Of a stretch of DNA of 64,000 nucleotides, positions 29,101 through 37,305 are shown piece after piece; positions within the stretch are counted from its first letter, which is position 1; every line of letters starts with the position of its first letter. The position numbers and the translations under genes were made by a program. The notes under the pieces were generated by a model. That model did no database searches, was not told the origin of the DNA, and saw only the letters and a program-made list of their open reading frames with translations. Source of the stretch: Pseudooceanicola atlanticus (lineage in GTDB: Bacteria; Pseudomonadota; Alphaproteobacteria; Rhodobacterales; Rhodobacteraceae); NCBI RefSeq assembly GCF_000768315.1, contig NZ_AQQX01000001.1, forward strand, positions 682,001 through 746,000. The letters run 5' to 3'.

Positions 29101-29458
29101 AGGGATCATGGCCAAGAACGGGATCCTGATCGTCGAATTCGCTAACCAGTTGCGGGACAGGGGCGCGCCGCTCCGCGAGGCCATTTTCGAGGCGTCGACG
29201 ATCCGCTTGCGCCCGGTGATGATGACCATGACCTCGACCGTGCTGGGGGGGGTGCCGCTGATCCTGTCCTCGGGCGCGGGGGCCGAGGCGCGCGAGGCCC
29301 TGGGCTGGGTCATCGTCGGCGGGCTGGGCCTGGCCACGCTGTCGACGCTCTACCTGACGCCGGTCGCCTACCTGCTGCTGGCGCGGTTCTCCAAGCCCAA
29401 GGTCGAAGAGGAACGGCGCCTGGCCCGGGAACTGGCCGCGGCCTCCGGCACGGCCTGA
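26159..29458 (+). CDS. RND efflux transporter permease (AcrB/MexF-like)
   Basis: A 1099-residue proton-driven drug/metabolite exporter. After an unusual hydrophilic N-terminus come FVRRPILAFVLSALIVIAG (TM1), porter domains with FPGASPETVDQEVTSRVEGA, the TM4 charge-relay motif GMVVDDAIVVLENIVRH with two Asp, a second porter repeat, and the C-terminal IGIMAKNGILIVEFANQLRD. The first ~75 residues are a low-complexity Lys/Asp/Ser/Thr run not found in AcrB, which normally starts at the membrane helix. A start at ATG 26327 would remove most of it. It lies 15 bp after the adaptor gene. No outer-membrane factor is adjacent. Confidence 0.93.
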   Translation: MADKNADGSGKTDKDEAGKDQAETSKPDEVTSKDASSEASDKTVAADTSDKSTGTDMSDSAEPAEDPALAPGAGGGTGLFVRRPILAFVLSALIVIAGIAGLAGVEIRELPDVDRPVVTVTTDFPGASPETVDQEVTSRVEGAVGRVSGIRTISSNSRYGRSRVTLEFGDDVDLDVAATDTRDAMARISNQLPDGAEDPRIVKADANAQPVLRIAVTSPTRSPQELTQLVSDRVEDRLISVTGVADLQVYGDREPIFRVDIDQRKLAARGLTLANLRNALGTVAFDVPAGDLSGERQTINVRTTALISTAEAFEALEVADNVLLGDVARVSLGPAPNETVLRANGQTGIGIGVIRQATSNTLEISQNVRRVVGELSQSLPEDVDIFVTSDDATFINGSITEVLNTLLLAVAIVIAIIFLFLRDIRATLIPALTMPVALIGTIAALYLVGFSVNILTLLALVLATGMVVDDAIVVLENIVRHRTMGTGPRAAAVIGTQEVFFAVVTTTATLAAVFVPLSFLPGQVGGLFREFGFTLAIAVMLSSVVALTLCPVLASRLLTKPVNENPRGPIIWLGNRLAGLYRMTLNWALSGPLVVLVIAALFAATAWLMAGGIRNELTPREDRALVLLSITAPQGVALSYTTGKMAEIEDGIQNLRESGEVTSVFSIAGWGGNNSRGFMVMALSPWDQRERSQDEIASDINAAQRNVIGLRAFVIQPNSLGIRGAGRGLSFAITGNNYDQLASVAEDLVARMSENPDFGAVRLEFETTMPQLFIEIDRRRASDLGVDITGLGEALRAVLDGRSVGELFIDDTSFDIQMLSSSHPVNDPSDLENVFVRAGDGQMIPMSTFVTLSERAVAPELNREGQNRSVEISAGLTPAMSLGQAMVEVERLGEDVLAEENRIVPLAEAATLDQTSSGMLMTFGFAILVVFLVLSAQFESFISAIVVMCTVPLGLACAAIAMVLTGMSLNVYSQIGLVMLIGIMAKNGILIVEFANQLRDRGAPLREAIFEASTIRLRPVMMTMTSTVLGGVPLILSSGAGAEAREALGWVIVGGLGLATLSTLYLTPVAYLLLARFSKPKVEEERRLARELAAASGTA

Positions 29459-29705
29459 GGCCTCACCGCCTTTCGTCGGGCTTTCGGCTGGGCCTTGACC
29501 TTGCCGGGCCTTGCCCCCAAAGTGGCCGCTGACAAGTGTCAGGCGCCGCGATCCCGCGCCCGCCGGCAGGGATCAGACCGGAGGGGAGGCCGGGGGATGT
29601 CTTTGATATCAAACCTGTATTTGCGCTGTCCCTTCTGTCGTCCCCGCGCCCGTCCACAAGACATAGCATGACGGCGCCCCCAGGGGCCCAAGGAAGGAGA
29701 CAAGA

Positions 29706-31016
29706 ATGAGCGAAGACCCACAGAGTGAGCTGAACAACCTGGCCATGTCCGATGCGGCGCGTCCGCTGCTGGACAAGGTGATCCGGCATATCCGCGACAA
29801 TTGCGACCCGGCCTTCGTCGAATACGAGGCGCTGAACGCCAAGAAGCCCTCGCGCTTCGAATATGCGCCCGGCCAGCTGGAGATCATCGAGGATCTCAAG
29901 ACCAAGGCGCGCGCGGCGGGGCTGTGGAACTTCTTCCTGCCCAATGCGGAAACCGGCGAAGGCCTGTCGAACCTCGACTACGCCTATATCGCCTTCGAGC
30001 TGGGCAAGAACCCGCTGGCCTCGCAATCGATGAACTGCGCCGCGCCCGATACCGGCAACATGGAAGTGCTGGAACGCGTCGGCACCCCCGAACAGAAGGA
30101 GCAATGGCTGAAGCCGCTGCTCGAGGGCAAGATCCGCTCGGCCTTCGCGATGACCGAACCCGATGTCGCCTCGTCGGACGCCAAGAACATCGGCACCCGC
30201 GCGGTGCTGGAAAACGGCGAATGGGTCATCAACGGCGAGAAATACTACATCTCAGGCGCCGGCGATCCGCGCTGCAAGATCATGATCACCATGGTCAAGA
30301 CCTCGCCCGATGCCGAACCCTTCCGCCAGCAGAGCCAGATCCTCGTGCCGATCGACACGCCCGGCGTGGAAATCGTCGGGCCGATGAACGTCTTCGGCCA
30401 TGACGACGCACCGCATGGCCACATGCAGATCCGCTTCAACAACGTCCGCGTGCCCGAGGCGAACATCCTCTGGGCCGAGGGCAAGGGCTTCGAGATCTCC
30501 CAGCTCCGCCTCGGGCCGGGCCGCATCCACCATTGCATGCGCTCCATCGGGTCGGCGGAAAAGGCGCTGGACCTGATGATCCACCGCGGCCTGACGCGCG
30601 AGGCCTTCGGCAAGAAGATCATCGACCTCGGCAAGAACATGGAGACGATCTCGCGCTCCCGGATCGAGATCGACGCGATGCGCCTGCTGGTGCTCAAGGC
30701 GGCCAAGGCGATGGACGTGCTGGGCAACAAGGAAGCCCGGATCTGGGTTTCCAAGGCCAAGGCTATGGTGCCGGAAAAATGCTGCAAGATCATCGACGAC
30801 GCGATGCAGGTGCATGGCGCGACGGGGATCAGCCAGTGGACCCCGCTGCCCGAGATGTACATGAAGCAGCGCACCCTGCGCTTCGCCGACGGCCCGGACG
30901 AGGTGCACCACCACGTCATCGCCCGCGCCGAACGCCAGGCCTTCGAGGCGTCGAACGAACGGCAGACCGCAGCGCGCGCCTCGACCGGCACCGGCCAGAT
31001 GTTCGAAGGCCCGTAA
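29706..31016 (+). CDS. Acyl-CoA dehydrogenase (ACAD10/11-like)
   Basis: A 436-residue flavoprotein dehydrogenase, longer than the ~380 of the classic short-chain type. Key segments are FAMTEPDVASSDAKNIGTRA (FAD/substrate binding), GEKYYISGAGDPRCKIMITM, RLGPGRIHHCMRSIGSAEKA, REAFGKKIIDLG and the C-terminal QVHGATGISQWTPL. The pattern resembles bacterial homologues of ACAD10/11, which act on long or 4-hydroxy acyl-CoAs. The exact substrate is unknown. The ATG at 29706 has AAGGAAGGAGA upstream. It stands alone between the efflux operon and a repeat-rich gap. Confidence 0.9.
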   Translation: MSEDPQSELNNLAMSDAARPLLDKVIRHIRDNCDPAFVEYEALNAKKPSRFEYAPGQLEIIEDLKTKARAAGLWNFFLPNAETGEGLSNLDYAYIAFELGKNPLASQSMNCAAPDTGNMEVLERVGTPEQKEQWLKPLLEGKIRSAFAMTEPDVASSDAKNIGTRAVLENGEWVINGEKYYISGAGDPRCKIMITMVKTSPDAEPFRQQSQILVPIDTPGVEIVGPMNVFGHDDAPHGHMQIRFNNVRVPEANILWAEGKGFEISQLRLGPGRIHHCMRSIGSAEKALDLMIHRGLTREAFGKKIIDLGKNMETISRSRIEIDAMRLLVLKAAKAMDVLGNKEARIWVSKAKAMVPEKCCKIIDDAMQVHGATGISQWTPLPEMYMKQRTLRFADGPDEVHHHVIARAERQAFEASNERQTAARASTGTGQMFEGP

Positions 31017-31101
31017 GGGCCGCAGGTCACACGACCTGTCCCTGACCGGGACCCGAATTTGCCTTCAAGGGGCGCCGTCGCAATCCGCGCCGGCGCCCCT
31101 G

Positions 31102-31130
31102 CTTCATCTTGCCGAAAATACTCCGGGGGG
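31102..31130 (+). repeat. Dispersed intergenic repeat, copy 4
   Basis: CTTCATCTTGCCGAAAATAC followed by TCCGGGGGG, directly after a strong GC hairpin and before a second one around GGGGGCTGGCCCCC. This is the same composite arrangement as the other copies. Confidence 0.65.
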
Positions 31131-31278
31131 GCCGCCAAAGCGCAGCTTTGGGGGCGGGGGCTGGCCCCCGACCGTCCCCGGCCACCGGCGATCCGGCCTG
31201 CCTGAAAATCGACCCCGCCGCGACCCGAACGGGACCGTATCGCGTCTTGCCCTTTTGCCCGGCATCCGGCTGGGGCAA

Positions 31279-31294
31279 TGTGACGATGTCACCG
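31279..31294. promoter_or_regulatory. TGTGAC-N3-GTCACCG palindrome upstream of the SLAC1-channel gene
   Basis: A perfect GTGAC-GAT-GTCAC dyad. Its centre is about 42 bases upstream of the start expected from TAGGAT at 31316-31321, a class II activator position. The same 16-mer framework is found at 33191-33206. Confidence 0.55.
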
Positions 31295-31401
31295 ACCCGG
31301 CGCGCCGGGCAGCGGTAGGATAACCGGCCCGCGCGGCCCCGGCTCAGCTCAACGTGCCAGCGCGCCGGGGCAGGGACCGGACAGCAAGGGACGATACAGA
31401 C

Positions 31402-32367
31402 ATGACCGCCGGAACGGACGAGGCGCCACAGGGCGCGCGGCTGCAACATTACCCGATCAGCATCTTCGGGATCACTATGGGCCTGTTCGGCCTGGCCCTG
31501 GCGCTGCGCGCGGGCGGCTTCGTGCCGCCGGGGCGCGTGGCCGGGGCGGCGGCGGCCTTGTCGCTGCTGCTGCTCGGGACGATCTATGTGGCCAAGGCGA
31601 TCCGCCATCCCGCCGCGGTGGCCGCCGAATGGGGGCACCCGGTGCGACTGGCCTTCTTCCCCGCGATCTCGATCTCGTTCCTTCTGCTGGCCACCGTCCT
31701 GCGGGACGAGGCGCCGGGCCTTGCCAACCTTGTCTGGATGGCGGGCGCGGTGGCCCAGGCGATCCTGACGCTGGCGGTCATCAACACCTGGATCTCGCAC
31801 CGCGCCTTCGGGCCGGGGCAGCTGTCGCCCGCCTGGTTCATCCCCGCCGTCGGAAACGTGGTGGTGCCGCTGTCGGGGGTGCCGCTGGGCCATGTCGATG
31901 CCAGCTGGTATTTCTTTTCCGTCGGCGTGCTGTTCTGGATCGTGCTGCTGACGCTGGTCTTCAACCGGCTGATCTTTCACGACCCGCTGCCGGGCCGGTT
32001 GCGCCCGACGCTGGTGATCCTGATCGCGCCGCCCTCGGTCGGGTTCCTTTCCTGGCTGACGCTGAACGGCGGGGTGCTGGACGCCCCGGCGCAGATGTTG
32101 CTGAACCTGGGCTATTTCTTCACCGCGCTGGTGGCGCTTCAGGTGCCGGCGCTGGCCCGGCTGCCCTTCGCGCTGTCTTTCTGGGCGCTGTCCTTCCCCT
32201 TTGCCGCGATCACCACGGCCAGTTTCCGATATGCCGCACTGACCGGCTCTGACGCACATCGTCTGCTGGGCTACGCCTTGCTGGCCGGGCTGGTGCTGAC
32301 CATTGCCGGGCTGTTGTTGCGCACCGCCCGCGCCGCCCTCGCCGGAGAGATCTGCCAACCGGAATAG
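31402..32367 (+). CDS. SLAC1/TDT family anion channel or C4-dicarboxylate transporter
   Basis: A 321-residue membrane protein of the TehA/SLAC1 (tellurite-resistance/dicarboxylate transporter) family with about ten hydrophobic helices. The N-terminus HYPISIFGITMGLFGLALAL is characteristic, as is SPAWFIPAVGNVVVPLSG in the middle. Members conduct small anions or export dicarboxylates or sulfite. The ligand here is unknown. The ATG at 31402 is chosen because MTAGTDEAPQGARLQHYP precedes the first helix. It lies 128 bp ahead of a Crp/Fnr regulator gene and shares an upstream palindrome with the small membrane protein gene beyond that. Confidence 0.83.
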   Translation: MTAGTDEAPQGARLQHYPISIFGITMGLFGLALALRAGGFVPPGRVAGAAAALSLLLLGTIYVAKAIRHPAAVAAEWGHPVRLAFFPAISISFLLLATVLRDEAPGLANLVWMAGAVAQAILTLAVINTWISHRAFGPGQLSPAWFIPAVGNVVVPLSGVPLGHVDASWYFFSVGVLFWIVLLTLVFNRLIFHDPLPGRLRPTLVILIAPPSVGFLSWLTLNGGVLDAPAQMLLNLGYFFTALVALQVPALARLPFALSFWALSFPFAAITTASFRYAALTGSDAHRLLGYALLAGLVLTIAGLLLRTARAALAGEICQPE

Positions 32368-32495
32368 CCCGGCCGTGCTGGTCTGGGTGACATGCGGGCC
32401 GGGCAGGATCGTCGCACTCGGTCACCCCGCTGTTGCGGCAGGGCCCGGTTTGGCCAAATCTGGCGCCACGGCAGCGCAAAATGGGAACCGTTCGG

Positions 32496-33164
32496 ATGGA
32501 GACAGACGATAGCTGGATCGACCGGTTCGCGGGCCTGGCCGGGCTGCCGCAGGACATCCGCGCCGACCTGACCGCGGGCAGCCAGACCGTGTCGGTCCCG
32601 GCGGGCACACAGATCTTCGCGCCGGGGCAATCGGCGGACAACCTGATGCTGCTGCTGGACGGCCTTGTGCGGGTCCAGCAGCGTTCGGAAACCGGGCGCG
32701 AGGTTTTCCTCTACCGGGTGCATGCCGGGGAAAGCTGCATTCTGACCACCGCCTGCATGCTGGCCTTCGAAGATTATTCCGCCGATGGCATCGCCGAAAC
32801 GGACGTGACCGCCGCACTGATTCCGCGTGCCACGTTCGACGACCTGGTGGCCCGGTCCAGGGTCTTTCGCGAGTTCGTCTACACCGCCTATTCCCGCCGC
32901 ATCACCGATCTTTTCGCCCTGATCGACGATATCGTCTTCCAGAAGCTGGATGTCCGGCTGGCCGCTCGCTTGCTGGAGCTGGCCGACGACGGCGGCATCG
33001 TCCGCGCGACCCATGCGGTGCTGGCCACGGAACTGGGGACCGCGCGCGAAGTGATCTCGCGTACCCTGGCCGAGTTCCACCGCCGCGGCTGGGTCGAACA
33101 ATCGCGCGGCCAGGTCGACCTGGTGGGGCGCGAGGGGCTGGAGCGGCTGGCCCGGTCGGCCTAG
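32496..33164 (+). CDS. Crp/Fnr family transcriptional regulator
   Basis: About 222 residues: an N-terminal cyclic-nucleotide-binding-like beta barrel (VSVPAGTQIFAPGQSADNLMLLL split by turns), a dimerisation helix and a C-terminal winged helix-turn-helix. The recognition helix TAREVISRTLAEF keeps Arg, Glu and Arg at the positions that contact GTGA in CRP. Cysteines occur in GESCILTTACML, so redox or NO sensing is possible, but there is no FNR-type N-terminal cysteine cluster. The start is uncertain: ATG 32496 (METDDSW) or 32481. It sits between two genes that carry the same GTGAC palindrome and is probably their regulator. Confidence 0.85.
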   Translation: METDDSWIDRFAGLAGLPQDIRADLTAGSQTVSVPAGTQIFAPGQSADNLMLLLDGLVRVQQRSETGREVFLYRVHAGESCILTTACMLAFEDYSADGIAETDVTAALIPRATFDDLVARSRVFREFVYTAYSRRITDLFALIDDIVFQKLDVRLAARLLELADDGGIVRATHAVLATELGTAREVISRTLAEFHRRGWVEQSRGQVDLVGREGLERLARSA

Positions 33165-33190
33165 CTCCGTTGCACCAAACCTCCGGGGTC

Positions 33191-33206
33191 TGTGACCAAG
33201 TCACCG
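33191..33206. promoter_or_regulatory. TGTGAC-N3-GTCACCG palindrome upstream of the DUF2892 gene
   Basis: A perfect GTGAC-CAA-GTCAC dyad with the same TG and CG flanks as the site at 31279-31294. It lies 64 bases ahead of the small membrane protein gene and 27 bases past the regulator's stop. Confidence 0.55.
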
Positions 33207-33269
33207 TCGCCTGTGGGCGGGTCATGCGATGAAAGCTCATCACCTGAGTCGCCGCGGAGGATTACCGGC

Positions 33270-33479
33270 ATGAAAACGAATATGGGAAAACTGGATCGCG
33301 GCCTGCGCATCGTCGTGGCGCTGATCCTTGTCTGGGTCGCCTTCGGCACGAGCGTCGCGGCCGCGGGCGTGCTGCACTGGCTGGCCCTGATCGTGGCCGC
33401 AATCTTTGTCCTGACATCTGTGGTGGGCATGTGCCCGCTCTATAGCCTCGTCGGCCTGAAGACCTGCCGCGACTGCTGA
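33270..33479 (+). CDS. YgaP-like DUF2892 small membrane protein
   Basis: A 69-residue protein matching the DUF2892/YgaP transmembrane unit. It has an N-terminal MGKLDRGLRIVVALIL helix start, a second helix WLALIVAAIFVLTSVVG, and a C-terminal MCPLYSLVGLKTC with conserved cysteines. In YgaP this module is fused to a rhodanese domain; here it is stand-alone. A longer frame from 33192 is possible, but the GGAGG ahead of 33270 supports the short form. The shared palindrome suggests co-regulation with the SLAC1-type channel. Confidence 0.85.
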   Translation: MKTNMGKLDRGLRIVVALILVWVAFGTSVAAAGVLHWLALIVAAIFVLTSVVGMCPLYSLVGLKTCRDC

Positions 33480-33527
33480 GCCGAATGGCCACGCCATGCC
33501 CAGGCGTCCCTTGGGAACGCCCCGGCC

Positions 33528-34535
33528 TCAGCTGGTCGGGATGTTCTCCTTGAACACGACCTGGAGGCGCGGCAGGTATTCCGGCTCTGCCGTGCCCTTC
33601 ACCGAGGACGCCAGAAGGCGCACGATCTCGCGCGCCTCGACGCGGGGGTTCTGGTCGATCACCGCATCCATGGTCCGATCCAGCAGCATCAGCCGGGTGG
33701 CGTCGGTCAGGTCATGCCCGATGAAGACGATGTCGCGTTCCCTGTGCGCCTCGCGCAGGGCGCGGGCGATGCCCTGGTTGCCCGACCCGATATTGTAGAT
33801 GCCGGAAATGTCGTGATGTTCCAGGAACCGCATGGTTTCGGCATAGGCCAGGTCGCGGTCATCGCTGACCTCGGCGGTGCCGGCGATGCGGATCTCGGGG
33901 AATTCCTCGGACAGGATCGACCGCACGCCCATCTCGCGTTCCTCGTGGCCGCGATAGGCGAGCGAGCCGATGAAGACGGCGATGCGGTGCTGGCCCGGCG
34001 GCAGGAACCGCCCCAGCAGCAGCCCCGCCAGTCGCCCCGCCGCGCGGTTGTCGACGCCCACATAGCCCACCTTGTCCACGGTCGGGATGTCCGACACCAG
34101 CGTGCCGATCCGCACGCCCGACGCCGCCAGCGCATTGATCGCCTCGCGCACCTGCGGGTGATCCAGCGCCACCAGTCCGACCGCATCGGTGCGCCCGCGC
34201 AGATCGGCCAGCCGGGCGGACAGGCGTTCGGGGTCGAAGCCCTCGATCTCGTGCAGGGTGGCGGTCACGTCCTCGCGGGCATGGCTTTCCTGCATGAGGT
34301 TGTTCTTCAGCGTCCGCATGAAGGAATTGCTGCCCGCCGGCAGGACGAAATCCAGCCGCACCTTCATGCCGGAGGGTTCCGCATCGGGCGGGCCGAAATA
34401 GCCCAGCTTGCGCGCCACCTGCAAGACGATGTCGCGGGTGCGCGGGCGCACCCCGTCGCGGTCGTTCAGGACCCTGTCCACCGTGGCCGGAGAAACCCCG
34501 GCCTCGCGGGCGATCTGGGAAACGGTGGTGCGCAT
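33528..34535 (-). CDS. LacI family transcriptional regulator of the sugar locus
   Basis: A 335-residue LacI/GalR regulator. The N-terminal helix-turn-helix VSQIAREAGVSPATVDRVLN and hinge region are followed by a periplasmic-binding-like effector domain (VGLVALDHPQVREAINAL, GYVGVDNRAAGRLAGLLLG, GIYNIGSGNQGIARAL, VFIGHDLTDATR). The effector domain is of the type that binds free sugars. It is transcribed away from the ABC-transporter operon with a 233-bp shared promoter region, the standard arrangement for a substrate-responsive repressor of the adjacent locus. Confidence 0.92.
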   Translation of the reverse strand: MRTTVSQIAREAGVSPATVDRVLNDRDGVRPRTRDIVLQVARKLGYFGPPDAEPSGMKVRLDFVLPAGSNSFMRTLKNNLMQESHAREDVTATLHEIEGFDPERLSARLADLRGRTDAVGLVALDHPQVREAINALAASGVRIGTLVSDIPTVDKVGYVGVDNRAAGRLAGLLLGRFLPPGQHRIAVFIGSLAYRGHEEREMGVRSILSEEFPEIRIAGTAEVSDDRDLAYAETMRFLEHHDISGIYNIGSGNQGIARALREAHRERDIVFIGHDLTDATRLMLLDRTMDAVIDQNPRVEAREIVRLLASSVKGTAEPEYLPRLQVVFKENIPTS

Positions 34536-34582
34536 GGTGATCCTTCCTGATTCCGGGATAACATCATTTCACATCATTATAC

Positions 34583-34598
34583 TGATTGGATGCAATCA
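34583..34598. promoter_or_regulatory. Candidate operator for the LacI-type regulator
   Basis: TGATTG-GATG-CAATCA, with perfect 6-bp arms, 48 bases upstream of the regulator start and about 90 bases upstream of the candidate promoter of the transport operon. Autoregulation is likely. I did not find a second clear copy near the transport-operon promoter. Confidence 0.4.
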
Positions 34599-34672
34599 AA
34601 ATGCGAAGCTATCCCGCGTCATATGACCTGTTTTCCGTAATTTGACGGGTAAATCAGGCAAAATGATGGGTT

Positions 34673-34702
34673 TTGAGTATTTTTGAAGATTGCCGGTATG
34701 CT
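34673..34702 (+). promoter_or_regulatory. Candidate sigma-70 promoter of the sugar-uptake operon
   Basis: TTGAGT (34673-34678), an 18-base spacer and TATGCT (34697-34702), in an AT-richer stretch ahead of the binding-protein gene, which has an AGGGAGGG ribosome binding site. Confidence 0.35.
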
Positions 34703-34768
34703 GAGGCCGTATGATGCTCTCCCTCATTGGAGATCGCGTCCGGGAGGGGCGCGACCAGGGAGGGAAAA

Positions 34769-36379
34769 ATGACGCAACAACCGCACTTTTCGCGGCGCCG
34801 ATTCATGTCGGCTGCTGCCCAGACAACTGCGCTCGTCGCCTTGTCATCGCCGCTGATCCTGCGCGCCGACCGCGCCCGCGCTGCCAGTGACCTGGCCGAG
34901 GGCATGATCGGGGGGCCGACCGGCTTTGCCGGGGCGGAACGCTATCAATACGGGCCCGACACGCCCGAAGGCCGCGCGATCGAGGCCGTCAAGGCGCTCA
35001 AGGCGGCCGGCAAGGCCCCCGACCGGATCGTGCTGGGCCTTTCGGACGGCTCCATCGGCCAGATCACCCAGCCCTTCCCCGAAGGCGCCCCCTCGGTGAA
35101 AGAGCTGTGGGAGCAGGAGACCGGCATCACCCTCGACATCGTCGGCGTGCCGAACGGCCAGGAATTCACCAAGGTGATGCAGGACGTTTCCACCAAGGGC
35201 GGCGGCTTTGACATCTACGCCGTCGAATGGAACCGCCTGGGCGACCTGGCCGAAACCGGCGGCATCGTCGCGCTGGACGATTTCGTCGCCAGCCACAAGC
35301 CGGAATGGGACGATCCCGAACGCGGCTACGTGAACGGCGAACAGGGCGTGTCGCTGCTGAACCAGTATCGCGGGTCCGTCTACGGGGTGTCGCTGGACGG
35401 CGATTTCCAGACCTGGAACCACCGCACCGACCTGTTCAACAACCCCGAGGAACAGAAGGCCTTCGCCGATCAATACGGTTACGAACTGGCCCCGCCGAAG
35501 ACCTGGAAACAGCATGACGAGATCGCGGCCTTCTTCCACCGGCCCGACCAGGGGCTCTTCGGCTCGACCGACCTGCGCAACCAGGGCTGGGGCTATACCA
35601 ACTGGTATCAGCGCTATGTCTCGATGGGGTCGCCCAACCAGTTCCTCTTTGCCGATGACGGCACCGCGCTGATCAATTCCGAAGCGGGCTGGATGGCGAC
35701 GCAGGAATATGTCGACAGCCTGTCGCATCATTCCCCCGACGCGATCAGCTGGGGCTGGCCCGAGCAATACGGCAATTTCGGCAATGGTGGTGCGGCGATG
35801 ACCTGTGCCTTCTCGAACCTGCCCAAGTTCCTCGACAACCCCGCCAACGAAGGGTCGAAGGTCACCGGCAAGGTCGGCACCCACCTGCCGCCGGGCCGCG
35901 AGCATGACGACGGCATTTCCGCCCGCACCGTGCTGTGGCTGAACCTGACCGCCTGCGTGTCCTCGCAATCCGACCACCCCGAGGCGTCCTACCTGCTGCT
36001 GCAATGGCTGGGCTCGTCCCGCATCTACAGCTGGATGACGGCCAACCCGGGCGGCTATTTCGACCCGTTCCAACTGGCCAACTTCGCCGATCCGCTGGTG
36101 CGCGAAACCTACCACGACTACCACATGGATGTGGTCCGCGAGAGCGTGAAGCGCACCGTACCGACGATCAACTACCCAGGCGCCACCGCCTTCCACAACG
36201 CGCTGGACGAAAACCTGATGGCGGCGCTGACCGGGGGCATGGATGCCGAACAGGCCATGGCCAACACCGAACGGCAATGGAAACGCATCGCCCGCCGCGT
36301 CGGCGAAGACAAGCTGATCGAGGCGATCCAGGCCAACAAGGCCGCCTGGCCCACCATCATGGACCCGGCGTCCAGCTGA
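34769..36379 (+). CDS. ABC transporter substrate-binding protein (carbohydrate type, Tat-exported)
   Basis: A 536-residue periplasmic binding protein, longer than the ~420 of typical sugar SBPs. A twin-arginine signal SRRRFMSAAAQTTALVALSS directs Tat export, implying folding before export. Mature regions such as YAVEWNRLGDLAETGGIVAL, FADQYGYELAPPKTWKQHDE and CAFSNLPKFLDN follow the COG1653 pattern. The size and operon with two ATPases recall the rhizobial glycerol transporter (GlpV). The many Trp and Tyr residues suit a carbohydrate or polyol ligand. The ATG at 34769 has AGGGAGGGA directly upstream. First gene of the operon. Confidence 0.88.
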   Translation: MTQQPHFSRRRFMSAAAQTTALVALSSPLILRADRARAASDLAEGMIGGPTGFAGAERYQYGPDTPEGRAIEAVKALKAAGKAPDRIVLGLSDGSIGQITQPFPEGAPSVKELWEQETGITLDIVGVPNGQEFTKVMQDVSTKGGGFDIYAVEWNRLGDLAETGGIVALDDFVASHKPEWDDPERGYVNGEQGVSLLNQYRGSVYGVSLDGDFQTWNHRTDLFNNPEEQKAFADQYGYELAPPKTWKQHDEIAAFFHRPDQGLFGSTDLRNQGWGYTNWYQRYVSMGSPNQFLFADDGTALINSEAGWMATQEYVDSLSHHSPDAISWGWPEQYGNFGNGGAAMTCAFSNLPKFLDNPANEGSKVTGKVGTHLPPGREHDDGISARTVLWLNLTACVSSQSDHPEASYLLLQWLGSSRIYSWMTANPGGYFDPFQLANFADPLVRETYHDYHMDVVRESVKRTVPTINYPGATAFHNALDENLMAALTGGMDAEQAMANTERQWKRIARRVGEDKLIEAIQANKAAWPTIMDPASS

Positions 36380-36444
36380 CGGTTCCTCCCTCGCGGGGCC
36401 GTTCCTGACGGCGGCCTCGCGACCTATTCGAAAAGACACCGACC

Positions 36445-37305
36445 ATGCAACGCTCGCTCTCATTCGAGATCTTTCGCTATGCCGCGATCTTCGGCTTTCT
36501 CGCGCTGTCGCTCATCCCGACGATCTGGATGTTCTCGATGGCCTTCAAGCCGATCGCGGAATGGCAGGCCTCCGGCGCCGACCTGACCTGGTGGCCCAAG
36601 AACCCGACCCTCGACAATTTCCGCTTCATCTTCGGCGAAAGCGGATCGGACCTGATCGTCGCGCTGGAACGCACGGCGGGCCGCCCGATCCTGGCCTCGC
36701 TTCTGTCAGCCACCTTCGGCACGCTGATCGCCATGGCCGCCGGCACCGCCGCCGCCTACGGGCTGTCGCGCTTCGGGGCCGGGGGCAACCTGCCGCTGGC
36801 GCTGATCCAGCTGCGGATCTTCCCGCCGATGGCGGTGATGATCCCCGTGATGATCATGTGGGCCTTCCTGGGCCTGATCGACACCTGGTATGGCCTCGCG
36901 CTGATCTACGGCATCGTCACCATGCCCTTCAGTTTCTGGCTGATGAAGACCTTCTTCGATGACCTGCCACGAGAGATCGAGGATGCCGCCCTGGTCGAAG
37001 GCTGTTCGCGCTGGCGTGTCTTCCTCAAGATCACCCTGCCGATGATGCGGCCTGCGCTCGCCTCGTCCGCGCTCTTCGTCTTCATCCTGAACTGGTCCGA
37101 CTACCTGATCGCCCTGCTTCTGACGACGCGCGACTGGGTCACCATCCCCGTCTACATGGCCTCGCTGTCGTCCTCGATGACCGGGCAGCTCTATGGCGCC
37201 AAGGCAGCACTTGGCCTGATCGCCGCCGTGCCACCCGTCATCATGGGCATCGCCATCCAGAAACAGCTGGTCCGCGGCCTGACATTCGGAGCGCTCAAGG
37301 AATGA
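36445..37305 (+). CDS. ABC sugar transporter permease (MalG type)
   Basis: A 286-residue inner-membrane permease with six predicted helices. It has a cytoplasmic EAA loop ([20 protein letters not shown], then LPMMRPAL) that docks on an ATPase. The sequence AFKPIAEWQ near the first helix and the C-terminal [13 protein letters not shown] are typical of MalG-family proteins. It overlaps the next permease gene by ATGA. Its EAA helix is not identical to that of its partner, so each permease may prefer one of the two different ATPases. Confidence 0.92.
   Translation: MQRSLSFEIFRYAAIFGFLALSLIPTIWMFSMAFKPIAEWQASGADLTWWPKNPTLDNFRFIFGESGSDLIVALERTAGRPILASLLSATFGTLIAMAAGTAAAYGLSRFGAGGNLPLALIQLRIFPPMAVMIPVMIMWAFLGLIDTWYGLALIYGIVTMPFSFWLMKTFFDDLPREIEDAALVEGCSRWRVFLKITLPMMRPALASSALFVFILNWSDYLIALLLTTRDWVTIPVYMASLSSSMTGQLYGAKAALGLIAAVPPVIMGIAIQKQLVRGLTFGALKE

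Larger units (their letters stand above)
31017..31401. other. 385-bp gap between the acyl-CoA dehydrogenase and SLAC1-channel genes
   Basis: It holds a CAGGTC-ACAC-GACCTG dyad (about 31024), a 10-bp stem AGGGGCGCCG/CGGCGCCCCT (31068-31077 and 31091-31100) that may terminate the dehydrogenase transcript, repeat copy 4, and the promoter region with the GTGAC palindrome and a TAGGAT -10 candidate (31316-31321). Confidence 0.5.

Noticed and set aside
31279-33206. Standard CRP or FNR operator
   Set aside because: The dyads have GTGA-N5-TCAC spacing, one base short of the CRP/FNR consensus, so they are reported as a separate motif and not labelled as CRP or FNR boxes.
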